A DNA stretch of 64,000 nucleotides from Thuidium tamariscinum (Eukaryota; Streptophyta; Bryopsida; Hypnales; Thuidiaceae), in the NCBI GenBank assembly GCA_947034885.2, contig OX344753.2, forward strand, positions 27,606,347 through 27,670,346. The letters are read 5' to 3'. Below are positions 1 to 11,879 of the stretch, one piece after another. The translations under genes were made by a program, and so were the position numbers. Within the stretch, counting starts at the first letter, position 1; each line of letters opens with the position of its first letter. The notes under the pieces are model-generated. The model was not told where the DNA came from and made no database searches. It saw only the letters and a program-made list of their open reading frames with translations.

Positions 1-1240
1 CAACCCCTTCGTTTTGATTTCCACCACTTGACCCCGCAATCGATGTACATGGCATCCATGACGGACTGCCATCATTTCCCCCGTTGTCATTTCCACCCTC
101 GTCTCCCCCGTTGTCATTTCCATCCTCATCTCCCCCGTGGTCATTTCCATCATTATCCGCGCCATCAAAGTCAAATACGGACTCGTCAATTAGGGGACCC
201 CTTTCTTGCCTTTCACCCAAAGGCCAAAATGGTGGATCATCATCGCCATTGGAACTGTCGTCTGAGTCATCGTTGTTAGCGTCTGACGTAACCGAACCAC
301 GATCCAAGCCATCTGATTCGGTTGTCATGGAATCTTTGGACAACATGTTCTCAGTGTACCACCGTGCTGCATCCGCGGCACCCCTTTCCCTGAGAGTCCT
401 CGAATTGGTATAAATGTAAACCAATTCCTTTGCGCGCTCAGATGTCAATCTGTTGCGAGACTTGCTGTGGACAAATGAATACATGCTCCAATTGCGTTCG
501 CATGATGATGCGGAACATACTTGTGCGAGGATCCTTCTTGCAATAGGTGCAAGCATATGAGCACCGGCTCCGAGAAGATCCCACCATTCATGTGGCTCCA
601 AATTCAAAGTATTCACATCGGGAAGTCCAGCGAACATGCCTCGGCGGTCTTGAAAGGATTGGTACTCAAACAAAGCGGCTGCATATCCCAACCCTCCAAC
701 TGCCAATTTGCGTAGTACTCTAAGAATGGCCTCCTTTGCCTCGTTATCGTCTATTAGTACAATTTCATCAAGGAGGAATGGATTGAGCAAGGCAGCTGCG
801 TAGTGCAAATCGGTCTTCATCAAATCCCATCGTTCGTAAAACGCGTATTCAGCACGGTCCGCATAATTTGCCTCCAATAAAAATGGTCGATTCCTCAAAG
901 CCAAAACATGCTTTTCTAGCTTCTTCATCACGATCCATGCTTTGCCCATGACCGGATGTTTTCCATCAAACTCTCGAAGAGCCACCAACACACGCTCTAC
1001 CATATACACAAAGTTGAGACACCTCCTCCAGAACTCGTCCTTTCGAACCCTACGTCGAACCTTTTCTGCCTTATTGTGTATTGCAGCGTTCGAGGACCTC
1101 ACATATTCGTTCCACTGCGGATCATGGACTGTAGATTCCACGGCTTCCTTGACCTCGGCCAAACGCTCGATCATGAGGAACATGGTCGCAAAACGTGTCT
1201 CACTAGGATTCTTCAACATGAGATTAGGAGCAGGGTTGTT
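1..1240 (-). CDS. hAT-family transposase, C-terminal part
   Basis: The minus strand is open from base 1240 to the window edge, about 413 codons, so the true end lies outside. Seen: a lead-in with LKNPSETRFATMFLMIERL, a middle block with LLNPFLLDE, then WWDLLGAGAHMLAPIARRIL followed by CERNWSMYSFVHSKSRNRL and SERAKELVYIYTNSRTL (about 390-505 on the plus strand). This is the classic hAT dimerisation region, which pairs transposase monomers in the nucleus. After it comes a low-complexity acidic tail rich in Asp, Gly and Asn. The frame meets a TAG at 1241-1243, where GGTAG followed by AAC could be a splice acceptor; otherwise the gene is truncated 5' at the edge of the next element. The upstream DDE part is not present. 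The hAT call is firm; whether this copy works cannot be told. Confidence 0.9.
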
Positions 1241-1384
1241 CTACCGGACATTGCGACATCGCGACATCGCGACGTCACGAAACGTCCAGTAGACCCTCCG
1301 CAACATCCATAAAAGTCAAATTTACCTTTGACTTTTTAAAAATTACCACGTGGAAAATAATGCCACCTGGATGCCCGCGTGGCA

Positions 1385-1665
1385 AAATTTAGGGCGCATG
1401 CGGGTATAGCGATCAGGGCGACTGCGGCTAGGTGACTGCGGGTAGCGGTTAAACGTGGGGGCGACCGCGCTAGGGGCGATTGCAGGATTAGGCGACCGCG
1501 GCTCACCCGAAGTCGCCCCATCCACAACCGCGATCGCCCTACACGGACCCGCGGTCGCCCCCTCCAATACGCGGTCGCCCTAAGCCGCAGTCGCTTGTAG
1601 CCGCAGTCGCCCTGGCGCCACCCGTGGTCGCCTCTGATTCGCACACGCCCTGGATTTGACCCGTA
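1385..1665. repeat. GC-rich GCGACYGCGG array upstream of the RING gene
   Basis: A GC-rich island in AT-rich DNA, built of many short copies of GCGACTGCGG / GCGACCGCGG. Copies in the left half read forward and those in the right half read as the reverse complement (CCGCGGTCGCC, CCGCAGTCGCC), so the island is itself roughly an inverted repeat. It ends just before a TATA box and lies 170-450 bp upstream of the ATG of the next gene. The paralogous gene at 10,062-11,558 has a matching island upstream. Confidence 0.8.
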
Positions 1666-1673
1666 CTCACCCC

Positions 1674-1680
1674 TATAAAG
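1674..1680 (+). promoter_or_regulatory. TATA box of the RING-H2 gene
   Basis: TATAAAG directly after the GC-rich array and about 160 bp upstream of the ATG at 1837. The position suits a start of transcription near 1705-1715. Inferred from sequence only. Confidence 0.5.
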
Positions 1681-1836
1681 CCGTGCTCGCACAAGTTATT
1701 GATACATTCATTCTCCATCGAGGCTCTTTGTCTTGCATCCTTCATTGGCTGCATGCATTAACTTCGGGTTGAATAATTACATCTTTCTTCATTCATCCAC
1801 GTTTCCTTATTGGTGTTTTGAACACCAACTTATCTC

Positions 1837-4311
1837 ATGGCTACAGAGCAGACCCCGGAGGTGCCCCTCGTTGTTCCACGCAATGCACGAATCACTTATG
1901 CTGCGAGGAAGTCTATACTAGACAAAAATCGGAAGCGCAGGGGCAATACTCATCGCAAGCAATTACACGTGTTGAACAATCCTGATCACCCCGCATTTAA
2001 AGGCTGGAGCGAGGAGGAGGAACCTTGGTCAATTCAAATCTGCGAAGACTACATTGAATGGTGTCACATTGGGAAATTGTTTCCGGCATGGCGCCATCAT
2101 CACAATCGGCACACAAACAAGGCGAACTTGAAATATTGTGAAAATCCAGCTTTTGTTCAAAGGTGCATCGAAATTTGGCAAGTCCTCTACAACACTCTTT
2201 TTGTAGAAAGGAATGAAGTCACGCTTTCCATTGCTCGAGGAGCGTATGCTGAGGTGGTTTTAAAAAAAGAAGTGGATTGGTCCACCATCAAGGAAAGTAT
2301 GTATGTTTCCCCCCCAGAGATTGGATCAATACCAAGAGGAGTCTTGAAGTTTCCGGAGGGTGGACTTGGACCAATTCGAAAAGATCCTTTCGATAAGAGT
2401 GTCATCGAAGTTATCACATCGGAATCTGAAGAAGATAGTGATTCCGATGGCACACATGCTCCAAGGCCAATGCGGGTTGCTCCACAAATTGCCCCTGTAC
2501 CAGTAATTCAAGATCGAGCTGTCACAGGAGCTTCATCATCACGAGGACGGAAACCTAGACGCCCCTCTAAGGTTCCACGCTCGCCGAATCAAATCGGACT
2601 TGGATCGACCTCAGCAACAGTTCGCAGTCCATCATTACCACTACAAAATGCGACCGATGTCTTCGACTTCGAACCGAATGATGAAACGCCTGTAGATGCG
2701 AGCATTCCTGTTCTTTTAGCTCAAGGGGATTCAACCACGGCTCTCAATAAGGCTCTTGACCTCTTGAAGACCAAAGACACGACAATTGCTTCACTCCAAT
2801 CTGATGTGAAGAAATTGCAATCAAATTTGGATCAGAAGAATGCTCTCATCTCAGAACAAGCCAAAGAACTTCAACGCCTTCGACAAAAACAACATGAGAC
2901 GATTACTTTGTCAGATATGGACGAAGGTTTCATTGAACATGATCCCTATCATTTGGAGAGGGTCGTGGAAGACCTCACTAGCGGTCTCATTCAGTATACT
3001 CCTCCTGGCAAGCGTGTCAAACGTTCTTCAGTATTGCCAACTACGATTTTTCCTACCGTCACGGAAGATGCTATCGTGGGGGCAGATGGTGTTCACGAGA
3101 TTCAAGATTCACTTTCATTTCCTTCACTTCCACTCCCCGTACCGGTACCATCTCCGAAGAAACTAGGCCTTCGAGAGGAAAACAAGATGCTTCGTGCACG
3201 ATTGAATGAGTTGGCAGCAACATACTATCACTGGAAGGTTGCGTGCATTCTCTCCGTGGACAGATCACAGCAAGTTGCGAAGGAGTTGGACAAAATTTCA
3301 AAGAACTTCGTCGCAAATGGCCCTCAACGTGAGAATGGACTCACATCGTGGGCATTTATGGAGGACATGTTTCCTGAGAATATGCCTATGTTGAACACCC
3401 CTGGAAATAAAGGAATCAATTGGACACAGCTTGGTTGGGACCACAAAAACCAGATGTCATGCCATGTAGATGAGAAACAACGACAACTTCTGTAGCCGAA
3501 GCCAGCAACTTTTGTTTTGGACCATACAAAATGTCCTATATGTCAAGAATCCTTCGGCCCTGAAGGAGGATGGGCACTTGGATCATGCGTGCACGTATAC
3601 CATCCTCAATGTCTAATTACATAATGCCTCATACAGAGACGTTGTGTTATTTGTTCAACCCCATTCCATGATCGTTTATACGCCTTGTTCAACTTGATGA
3701 CATATATGCCGCCCTCTTGGGAACACACAGGTGACACAACTCCGGAGACCAGATTATGGGTCCGAGACTTGATTTGGAGTTGGCGACAAGGCCAACATGA
3801 TCAAGAAAAGGGCACAGATAGTTCTCAATTGAATTGGGAAACTGACCCAGAAGAGATCGTGCAAGTTGCATCCAAGCTCATGGGAAACGGTCCACAAAAC
3901 GAGGGACGGAGGGCATTTTTTTTCCAATGCCTTGGTGGATTTTTCGATAAACAATCACAAAGCTTCATGTGGGGACGTCATCCAGAATGTCACCGTTGGG
4001 ATTTTGAAGGAAAAAGAGTGTGCGACCAGACTGCAAATGCCTCTGAAGAAGATCTTACTAGTATGGCATTGTTGGACTCTACATCTGGGCCCTACTACAC
4101 GAGTCAAACAGTTGACTATTTGTTGGAGAAACACTCTCCACAGACCATGAGGACCCTCCAAGCCTTGAAGGATTCCAATGTCTTAGAATCCATTCTAAAT
4201 GCAAATGGACCAGCTTCACGCACTCGCGCCAAGCGCAAACTTGTGGTTGGAGAATCATCCAACCACGAGCGTGGTGAATCAAGCAATGCACATGAAGACC
4301 CAAATGTTTAG
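1837..4311 (+). pseudogene. RING-H2 coiled-coil protein gene with two in-frame stops
   Basis: One frame runs from ATG 1837 to TAG 4311 (825 codons) with only two interruptions: TAG at 3493-3495 and TAA at 3622-3624. Both would be Gln after a single T-to-C change. There is no frameshift. Residues 1-150 hold a Trp-rich block (EEPWSIQICEDYIEWCHIG, LFPAWRHH, WSTIKESMYV) shared with the gene at 10,062-11,558. A Ser/Pro-rich linker and a coiled coil (about residues 310-350 and again after 440) follow. A complete RING-H2 pattern lies at 3532-3654: C-x2-C-x14-C-x-H-x2-H-x2-C-x10-C-x2-C. The TAA falls inside it, between the sixth and seventh metal ligands. RING-H2 domains usually act as E3 ubiquitin ligases; that role is inference here. 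Being repeated and next to transposon DNA, it is probably a mobile-element gene. Confidence 0.75.
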
Positions 4312-5042
4312 GGTTTAAGATGCTAACTATGGTTCTATAGCTAGCCTCGTAATCATCTAGGTCACTTGTGACTTTTCGTCATATTATATATATAAAAGAA
4401 GGCTCTTAGAGTCTTCTTATACGATAATACGATGGAACTTCATCACTATTTGCATTGTGAAGTATTAGCCTATTTGTTATTGTTATAGTTTTATTTGATG
4501 GATTCTAGTAGGTTTTCTTCATTAATTGTTATTTCATAACAATTTTGTGTTACCTTTTTTTTAATATATACTTTTTTTTTGGCTTTACCTTACTGTGTAG
4601 AAATTCTATTGTTTGCACTTGTCTAAATAGTGAATGGCTTCATTTCTATAAATACAAATTGAATCTTTGTATTAAGAAAATTGATTTGTTTTTTATTCTT
4701 GTTTTATAACAAAATACTCTTTCATGTTGGATCATTGAAAGGAGTAGCCTACGTCGGTTTTATTTTTGAATGAAAGAAAGGTACTTTGTTCATTAAATCC
4801 TATACAAGAAGACCGCATTTTTTTATTCTAATAATTTATATGATAAATATCGAAAAATGAACAATGAGAGAAGTTGAAGGTTCAAATTTTTTTTAACATA
4901 CATACTTTTATGGAATAATATAGACTAAATATGTCTTTTGAATTTTGTTTTTCCATAATTCATTGTTGATTGACATATTAGAGAAAAATTAATTTTCCTA
5001 ATTTTATGTTATTTGAAAACCATAGGCAAATGTATCTGTAAA
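4312..5042. other. AT-rich spacer
   Basis: AT-rich DNA with poly-T runs and a short TA-rich stretch near 4,384-4,396. I see no coding signal, RNA gene or clear repeat. Confidence 0.6.
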
Positions 5043-6438
5043 TGTGAGTCCCCGATTCGTCACCGGGGACTCACGGGTTCTTTTTTCGAATTTATACATA
5101 AACTAAGGCGTATTTAGGCTAATAACACCCACAAAAAGGCATTAAACCTATATTGGCATTACACATACCAATGTGCCATTTGGTCATTAGGTGGGATTTA
5201 GGATAGTTTACATCCAAAACGGGCCCGGTCTTAGCTAAATAGACGCCAAATTGATGGAGACATGCAGGATTAGGGTAAGAAGCCTAAAAAGGCCCTGCCT
5301 AGGCTAGGAAGTCCTCATAGGGGGATCTAGGAGGAATCCCCCACTCCCCATAGCATCGAAGAGGATACGGATAAAGTACTAACCTTGAAATGCAGGTACC
5401 GGGCAATTTCCTAATTCTAGGAGCACACAATGGGGATGCAGATTTGCATCCAAGTGGGGGGATCCCATAGGTGGTCCCCTCTTAAGTTTGGGAATTTTCC
5501 GACATTGTTTGGATATTTTCCCAGACGGTCAACCGCGATGGACTTTGGGTGGGAATTCGAAAGAATATCCCAAAGTGCGGTAAAATCCCACTAAAAATCC
5601 GGCGAGGCGGTCTCACACCAACGGAGCCCTTCCCCAAGTTTCAAGACAAAACGATAGTTAGAAGATCCCGAATCGGCGACATTCCTCCCCAACTGACAAA
5701 TTAAATGACGAAAGCGGCGGTTGACCGGCGTACAAGGGCCATACGACATCGGAACGGAGCCTATTTTGGGTCTATTCCTACCCCCTCCCATCTACTTGGA
5801 AGATTGGCGAAGGTTTGGGGTCCAAAATTGCTAAATTCCAAAAGTTGGGAATTTATCCCAACTTGGATCCCAGCTTACGCTAAGATTCCTCGAGAATTTG
5901 GACATAGTTAAAGGGGTAAGGGGTTCTCCTCAGGCTAATTATGGCCTTCCGGAGCCAATGGCGCAATCCGTTTGCCATTTGGAGCTAAACTCCAAAAGTT
6001 AGCCTTTTAGGGACAGCACATGGAGAAGAAATGGGGGTTTTAGGCCCCCCAATGCATTTTTGGGGAGTTTGGGCCCCATTAGCCGTGGGGAACGCATAGG
6101 GAACGTGTGGGGAACTTCAGGCACATGTGGGAGCAAGTACCACCTCAAAAAGTTAGTGGAGGTGGCTCATGTGCTTTGGTGTAAGTAATTTCAAATTAAG
6201 TAGGTGGGAACACATGGGAACTTCTCCCATGTGAGAACTTGTAGATTTTGGGGAAGGTAAATTTGACGGTTTTGCAAGTTCTTGTAAGGTTAGGTAAGAT
6301 TTGAATTTCCCAATTCAAATTGTGTAGATTTTAGGTAGATAATTAGATTTGGGAGGGGTAAACATGTACGGACCTCCTAATTTCCCTCATCTAGTTATTC
6401 TTAGTAGATTAAGGGGGGGGGTGTTGCTCCCTTTTGGG

Positions 6439-6445
6439 TATAAAA
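6439..6445 (+). promoter_or_regulatory. TATA box inside the diverged large element
   Basis: TATAAAA followed by GGGGCGACATTCTCC and a CT-rich leader. It occupies the same relative place as the TATATAAG boxes at 15,870 and 56,938 in the sister elements, which supports a conserved promoter. Confidence 0.55.
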
Positions 6446-6754
6446 GGGGCGACATTCTCCTCTCATTCTCTCTCTTTTCTCACTCCTACCCATTGAAGGG
6501 AGGAGGAGACTATTGGGCCCGGGTTATGCCGGATTTCCTTTGGCTTTTGATGCCAAGGGAGCCTTTGATGGTCTTTTGGGGTTTGTACACCCTTTGGTAA
6601 GTGTGATTTTTACTTGGGGACTTGAGACCCCCCCAAGTGGTGAAACTTGTTGCAATCTAAGCTTGATTACTCATTGTATTGTGTACTATTGAGAGTTGTT
6701 GTGGGAGAGTATTGTGAGGAACCGAGGGGTAACTTGGGAGGTGACTTCGAGCAT

Positions 6755-7225
6755 ATGTTTGCACTTTGTACTACTCTCTTCTCCCTCTTCTCTTAGTCAC
6801 GGGGTTAACTTAGTCCCATAGGGGACGGCGAAGCTTTGAACTATAGGACTAGATAGGTTGTGTGGACACTCTCTTCTCCCTCTTCTCTTAGTCACGGTAT
6901 TTAATTAGGTCCCAAAGGGACGGCGAAGCTTTGAACTATAGGACTAGATAGGTTGTGTGGACACTCTCTTGTCCCTCTTCTCTTAGTCACGGTATTTAAT
7001 TAGGTCCCATAGGGACGGCAAAGCTTTGAACTATAGGACTAGATAGGTTGTGTGGACACTCTCTTGTCCCTCTTCTCTTAGTCACGGTATTTAATTAGGT
7101 CCCATAGGGACGGCGAAGCTTTGAACCCCCTAAGGGTCAAAGCAATTAAACTTTTCCCTCTCCCTCTTCTTTTGTTCACGATATTTAATTAGGTCCCATA
7201 GGGACGGCGAAGCTTTGAACCCCTT
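6755..7225 (+). repeat. 95-bp tandem repeat, about five copies
   Basis: The phrase GACGGCGAAGCTTTGAAC (one copy reads GACGGCAAAG) recurs at about 6825, 6919, 7014, 7109 and 7203, spacing 94-95 bp. Each unit also holds CTCTTCTCTTAGTCACGG and TTTAATTAGGTCCC. The sister element at 14,307 has only one such phrase (near 16,270), so the repeat expanded in this copy. Confidence 0.85.
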
Positions 7226-8094
7226 AAGAGTTAAAAGCTTTGTGGTGTGAGTAAGACGTCAAAAATTAGAGAGATATTGGTAGGAGAAGTCTAGTAAAAA
7301 AGCAATAACAAGGAAAGAACCCTCCCAGCCCAAACCAGCCCGCCGCAGTCCCTGGACAGCCCCCCAGTCCGCGGAGCCCGGCCGGGGTCAGCCCACCCGA
7401 AGGGCGCCACGTGGCAGTCTCGGACCCCTGGCTTATTTGTACTCGATTTTACCGGCGCGCTACCGCTGACACCGAATCCGGCGTCCTTTCTTCATTTAGA
7501 GTTACGGTTTAGGACTGAGAGCCTATTTTGTGCACTGAAGTCGTCACCGCGTTCGCCACGTCGCCTGCGCAGTCAGCAGCTGCAGGGGTCGGACGAACCG
7601 GGAGGCGCCACGTGGATTTCTCGGAACATGGTCTTATTTGTACTCATTTCAGTTGGCACAGTGCCTTTGAGCATAACTATAGACTTTGTTTTCTGCTTGG
7701 ACGCATAGTATAAGACTGATTCAATGATTTGATTGGCTGGCCGGTTGCAAACTCTTAGAATAGGAGATAGTTTAGAGGTAGGAACTAGTTTAAAGGATAG
7801 TTTAGAAGTAGAAGGTAATAAGAGGAATAGTGTAGAAATAGTTTAGGAGATTAGTGTAGAAATAGTCTAGGAGCACAATTGTAAAAGGAAGGGAAATAAA
7901 TTGAGAATAAAGGGCTAACTATCGCACACGGAACGGCGGAGGTTATGGAGGCGGCATGGAACAAGGAGGCCCGGTATGGGGCACGCACGGGAAGGAGGTG
8001 AGCCTCTACAACTCTCTTTTGATTTAATTTGTTAATGCAATTAGGAATTAATTAGTAGGAAAAGGTTAACATCCCAAGTGGGATTAAGGTCCGG

Positions 8095-8790
8095 CAATTA
8101 GCAAATACAAATAGGAAGATAACCACAACTAGAATAGAAAGAAGAAGAAGGAATACACAAACATAGAGAAGAATACATGGGGTAGAGGAATACCAATACA
8201 TAGAGTAGAAGAAGACGTAGATTAGACTAAGACAAATACATATACGTAGAGTAGAGTAGAATGAAGTGAAGACAAATATGTAGAGTAGAGGTATTCAATT
8301 AAAATACGTAAAGTAGAAGTAGAGCAAGACAAATACGTAGAGTAGGATAAAGTGAAGACGAATACGTAGAGTAGAATAGACCCAAGATAAATACGTAGAG
8401 TAGAATCAAGCAAAGACAAAGACGTAGATTAAAACAAATACGTAGAAGTAGAGTAAAGGAAATACGTAGAGTAGGCCCAGACAAATACGAAGACGTAGTG
8501 TAGATTAAAAGAATACCAATACGTAGAGGTAGACTAGACAAATACAAAGATGTAGAAGTAGGTTAAGATAAATACCAATACGTAGAATAGGATAAAGATA
8601 CAAAGACGTAGAGACGGGGTAGGAAATATCATACGTAAAGTGGGCTAAAACAAATCCAAACATGTAGAGGTAGGATAAACAAGAACAAAACTTAGAAGTA
8701 GGACAAGAGAACGAAACACATAAGGTAAGAAAGCAACTAGAAGTAGGACAAGAGAACGAAACAAGTACACCTAGGATAATTAGGGTAGCA
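8095..8790. repeat. Degenerate short tandem repeat (AAATACGTAGAGTAG)
   Basis: About 700 bp of loosely repeated 15-40 bp units with the core AAATACGTAGAGTAG, mixed with GACAAATAC and GTAGAAGTAG. Open frames on the minus strand here translate to repetitive Ser/Leu/Tyr strings and are by-products of the repeat. Confidence 0.75.
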
Positions 8791-8909
8791 AAAGATCCAT
8801 TGCTTGGAAGGCACAATGGGTTTGACGCTTAGACACCCGTAGGAGTAGATTGGTAAACAAGAGCCTGGTTGTGATTGCTTAATTCCAAGGGTGGGAATGA
8901 AGCGCCCAC

Positions 8910-10061
8910 TGTAAAACAAGGATTGTACAAATATAGATTCATTTTTCAAAAAATCACGTATTATTTGAATTCTCTAAAAAGTTTAGAATCCATGTTATAA
9001 TTAGAAACCATATAATTTGAAACCAAATCAACACACTTAAGACATCCATTAGGTATAATAAATGAATTTTTGAAGGAAATTTCTAAACCAATAAAAGGTT
9101 TGAATTGAAGTTCAATTAAATGTCCAAAAATTGATTTGACATTTGGATCTTTATTTCAAAATTTATGGATAAAAAGGAGAAATAATGTTGAAGTTTTTGG
9201 TAAGTTTTGGGCCTTTGAAGCCTTCTATGATTTTTGCACATTACTTTTGATTAGAAGCTTGAAATCTCAATTTTCATACGGATTTTTGGAAAAAATAAGT
9301 GAACTTTGTCACACAAATTTTTTTAGAAAGTTATCTTTTTATCAATGTTAATTTACTATGCCAAAAAGATTATCAAAGTTTGCTAAAAAATATCATAATT
9401 TTTTTATTATTATCACAATTGGAAATTTCGAATGTACTAATTTATTTTTCTTAAAACTCCACTTTCGTTCCACCATAAAAACATGAAGTATTTCTTCTAT
9501 CAAATGAATGTAATTAGTATTTTGTATTCTCCATTTATAGGGATTGCATCTTGGAAAACTTTATTTCGAACTTTCGATGGCCATATCTTTCAATCTGTGC
9601 GGTCAAACTTCCTAAACATTTCACCACATGATCTTAGGCAAGTAAAGTACAAGATCCTACGGTTGGATATTATGAAAAAAAAATTCTTCTTTTGGATGAA
9701 TGCAACACAAATGGCACACCACAAAGTAATTTTTGGAAAAATTTGACATTCCTCCTTTAGAAGTTAATCATTATGTGTTCTTTTTTATAAATTAACATTT
9801 GTCATTACAATGTCCTAAACAACAAAAAATAGTTGATTTTATATTGATTTGGGTAGGGTTTTCAATTGGTGGAACAATTATTCAAGTGGTTATGTCCTAA
9901 ACTATCATAATACTATTTCACATCTTCAATAAAATATCCTCACGACTTGCACATTTTTCCCGAAAATTGCTTTTTACATTAATTACAAAAAACTTACATC
10001 CTAGAATAAGACCCACTTGTCCAAAACGCAAAATCAAAGTACAACCCTATAATACTTCACT
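8910..10061. other. AT-rich spacer
   Basis: Roughly 1.1 kb of AT-rich DNA. Short open frames (9,136-9,351; 9,483-9,746) have no recognisable domain and AT-driven composition. It covers the 3' flank of the minus-strand gene that starts at 11,558. Confidence 0.5.
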
Positions 10062-11558
10062 TCAACGTGTGGTATTACAAAAATCTTCTTCTTTGGGTTC
10101 TGGACCTATCTCTTCAAGGTCTTTACGAGTAACACCTCCAGCTGTAGTACGCACTTTCCACTTCATCCAAGCGTGCTCAAATTGAATTTGTGAATCCAGT
10201 TGTCCCACCTCTTTCACTGATTCCACAAATTTCTTCTCATGTAGCTTAACAAGCTTCCGCAATACTGATACTTCTTCTTCTGTGGTACCGTATTCAGGAG
10301 CCATAGCGAGAAAATCTAGCTCTGAGGCACATTGTAGAGCAGCAACGTAGTTGGTCTTTTCTTCCTCATCTATTTGCCGATTGAGGACTCTTACGTCATT
10401 GTGCACCCGCCAACGTTCGCGTTCAAGAATTCTCAATTTCTGTTGAAGTATGGCATACACGTCCATTGGGTGTCCACACTTCTCTTGCTTCTTCTTGTAA
10501 TAATGATCTCTAACTTTTTTCATAGAAGCTAGGCGCTCGTCATTTTCAGAGATGGCCCTGTCTATGGCCTTTTTCTCTTCCATCAACATAGGCATGGCGT
10601 GTGCTGTTGTGCGAGCACTAAGTTCCATTGCTCTTATTTGGCGCAATTCTGACACATCTTTTTTCACCAAATTCAAGGCCTCAATTGCTGATTGTAATTG
10701 AGCCTCTACAACGTGCACACTCTCTTCTTCATCACCTTGTCTCCCATCTTGGTGGCCTTCAACAATTTTTTGGCCTACTCCCATATGCTCGTGACCTTCC
10801 CTGACTTGTTTTTGGATGTTTGATGGAGTCTCTCGGTCCTCCACCTTTCTTTTGCCTTTCTTGGCAAGTTCCAACTCCAAGGCCTTTTTCTGGTTGCCCA
10901 TGCCAACATCCTCATCGTCGCTCTGGAAATTATACCCATCGTATTCATGGGTGTGTTCATCCGAGCTAGAATTAGGCGACCATACTACCTCTTCATCCAA
11001 AATAGCTAACTTCCCAGGCTTCACTCGTGCCAATGACTTCTTCACATCAATTGTTTCACCTTCTGCTACAATAGATGCTTCTTCCAGATGGTCTCCAATT
11101 AGAAGCCCCTTCAATGTTGACCAATCCACTTTTTTCTTCAATATGTTTTCAGCATACACCATTTGGACCAGGAAGAAACAAAAATTGTCATTTCTATACG
11201 GCTTAGGCTCCCCATACAACCTCATCCATACTTCCAAGCATCTGAGTATGAAGTCTTCATCTTTGCAATATGCAAGATTGGCCTTGTTTTGCCCCAGATG
11301 AATCTTGTGGCGCCAATGTGGAAACAACTTGTTGATGTGGCACCAATCAACATATTTGTTGACTGTTTTGTAAGTCCAAGGCTCAGGTTCAGTCCTCCAA
11401 CCCAAAAAAGCCTTGATTTTTGGATGTTGAAGGAGAGGCACTCGCTTCTTGTGACCTTTCCCCTTCCTTTTACGATCCTTGTCTCGAGCTGCCCTCTTCT
11501 GTGGTGAAATCAATGGTTTGCCTGTACTAGGCTGGGCTGCTCCAGTCTCATCTTCCAT
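10062..11558 (-). CDS. Paralogue of the RING gene, RING domain absent
   Basis: An intact 498-codon frame from ATG 11,558 to a TGA. The first ~130 residues align with the gene at 1,837: a basic start (DKDRKRKGKGHKKR), EPEPWTYKTVNKYVDWCHIN, KLFPHWRHK, VDWSTLKGLLIGD. The middle is acidic (SDDEDVGMG). The rest (about 240-450) is a long charged coiled coil with KLRILERERWRVHNDVRVLN and a final Trp-rich HAWMKWKVRTT, comparable to YYHWKV in the other copy. The frame stops where the other protein would continue into the RING, and I found no RING downstream. It shares a GC-rich array upstream with its paralogue. The function is unknown; a DNA-binding or oligomerising protein of a transposon family is one possibility. 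Confidence 0.75.
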   Translation of the reverse strand: MEDETGAAQPSTGKPLISPQKRAARDKDRKRKGKGHKKRVPLLQHPKIKAFLGWRTEPEPWTYKTVNKYVDWCHINKLFPHWRHKIHLGQNKANLAYCKDEDFILRCLEVWMRLYGEPKPYRNDNFCFFLVQMVYAENILKKKVDWSTLKGLLIGDHLEEASIVAEGETIDVKKSLARVKPGKLAILDEEVVWSPNSSSDEHTHEYDGYNFQSDDEDVGMGNQKKALELELAKKGKRKVEDRETPSNIQKQVREGHEHMGVGQKIVEGHQDGRQGDEEESVHVVEAQLQSAIEALNLVKKDVSELRQIRAMELSARTTAHAMPMLMEEKKAIDRAISENDERLASMKKVRDHYYKKKQEKCGHPMDVYAILQQKLRILERERWRVHNDVRVLNRQIDEEEKTNYVAALQCASELDFLAMAPEYGTTEEEVSVLRKLVKLHEKKFVESVKEVGQLDSQIQFEHAWMKWKVRTTAGGVTRKDLEEIGPEPKEEDFCNTTR

Positions 11559-11879
11559 AACTATTGCTACTTGAGTACTATGCTACTCTATGGTTAACTT
11601 AACTAATTGTTCTACGACTAAAATGTTCTTTTCTAAAAACCTAAATCCCTAGAACAAGCAAACTTCACATTTACAAACCTATATGCATTTACAAAATGTT
11701 TTTTTTATTAAAAAAAAGGACACATTCACATACATAATAGTATGCCAAGCATGTGCAGAGCTCGAGCGCGAAAATGGCAATCAAATCCCGACGTGAAGTA
11801 TGGAATCCCTTACTCACGGGCACGCAATCAGCCACATCTAAGTGGGTGAAGGTCAATGCGCAAAGCAAGGGATGTGGAC

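Larger units (their letters stand above)
5043..8909 (+). mobile_element. Large TG...CA-type element, diverged copy
   Basis: Starts TGTGAGTCCCC, like the start TGTGAGCCCTC of the elements at 14,307 and (inverted) 58,508. It ends with a block near 8,885-8,909 (gggtgggaatgaagcgccca) that matches the other copies' end (gggtggagttaggagcgctc). Shared internal landmarks in the same order: GGTAAAATCCCACTAAAAAT near 5,580, a TATA box near 6,440, GGCGAAGCTTTGAAC, paired CCACGTGG blocks in a GC-rich stretch (7,320-7,640), and a late GAAGGAG followed by GTGAGC resembling a splice donor. No long protein is encoded. Solo LTR of a very large retroelement is the likeliest reading, but neither primer-binding site nor polypurine tract was found. 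The exact right end is uncertain by a few bases. Confidence 0.65.

Noticed and set aside
5043-8909. Complete LTR retrotransposon
   Set aside because: No second LTR in the same orientation, primer-binding site, polypurine tract, gag or pol was found; kept as an LTR-like element only.
8222-8949. Minus-strand frames rich in Leu/Ser/Tyr
   Set aside because: They follow the AAATACGTAGAGTAG short repeat; not genes.
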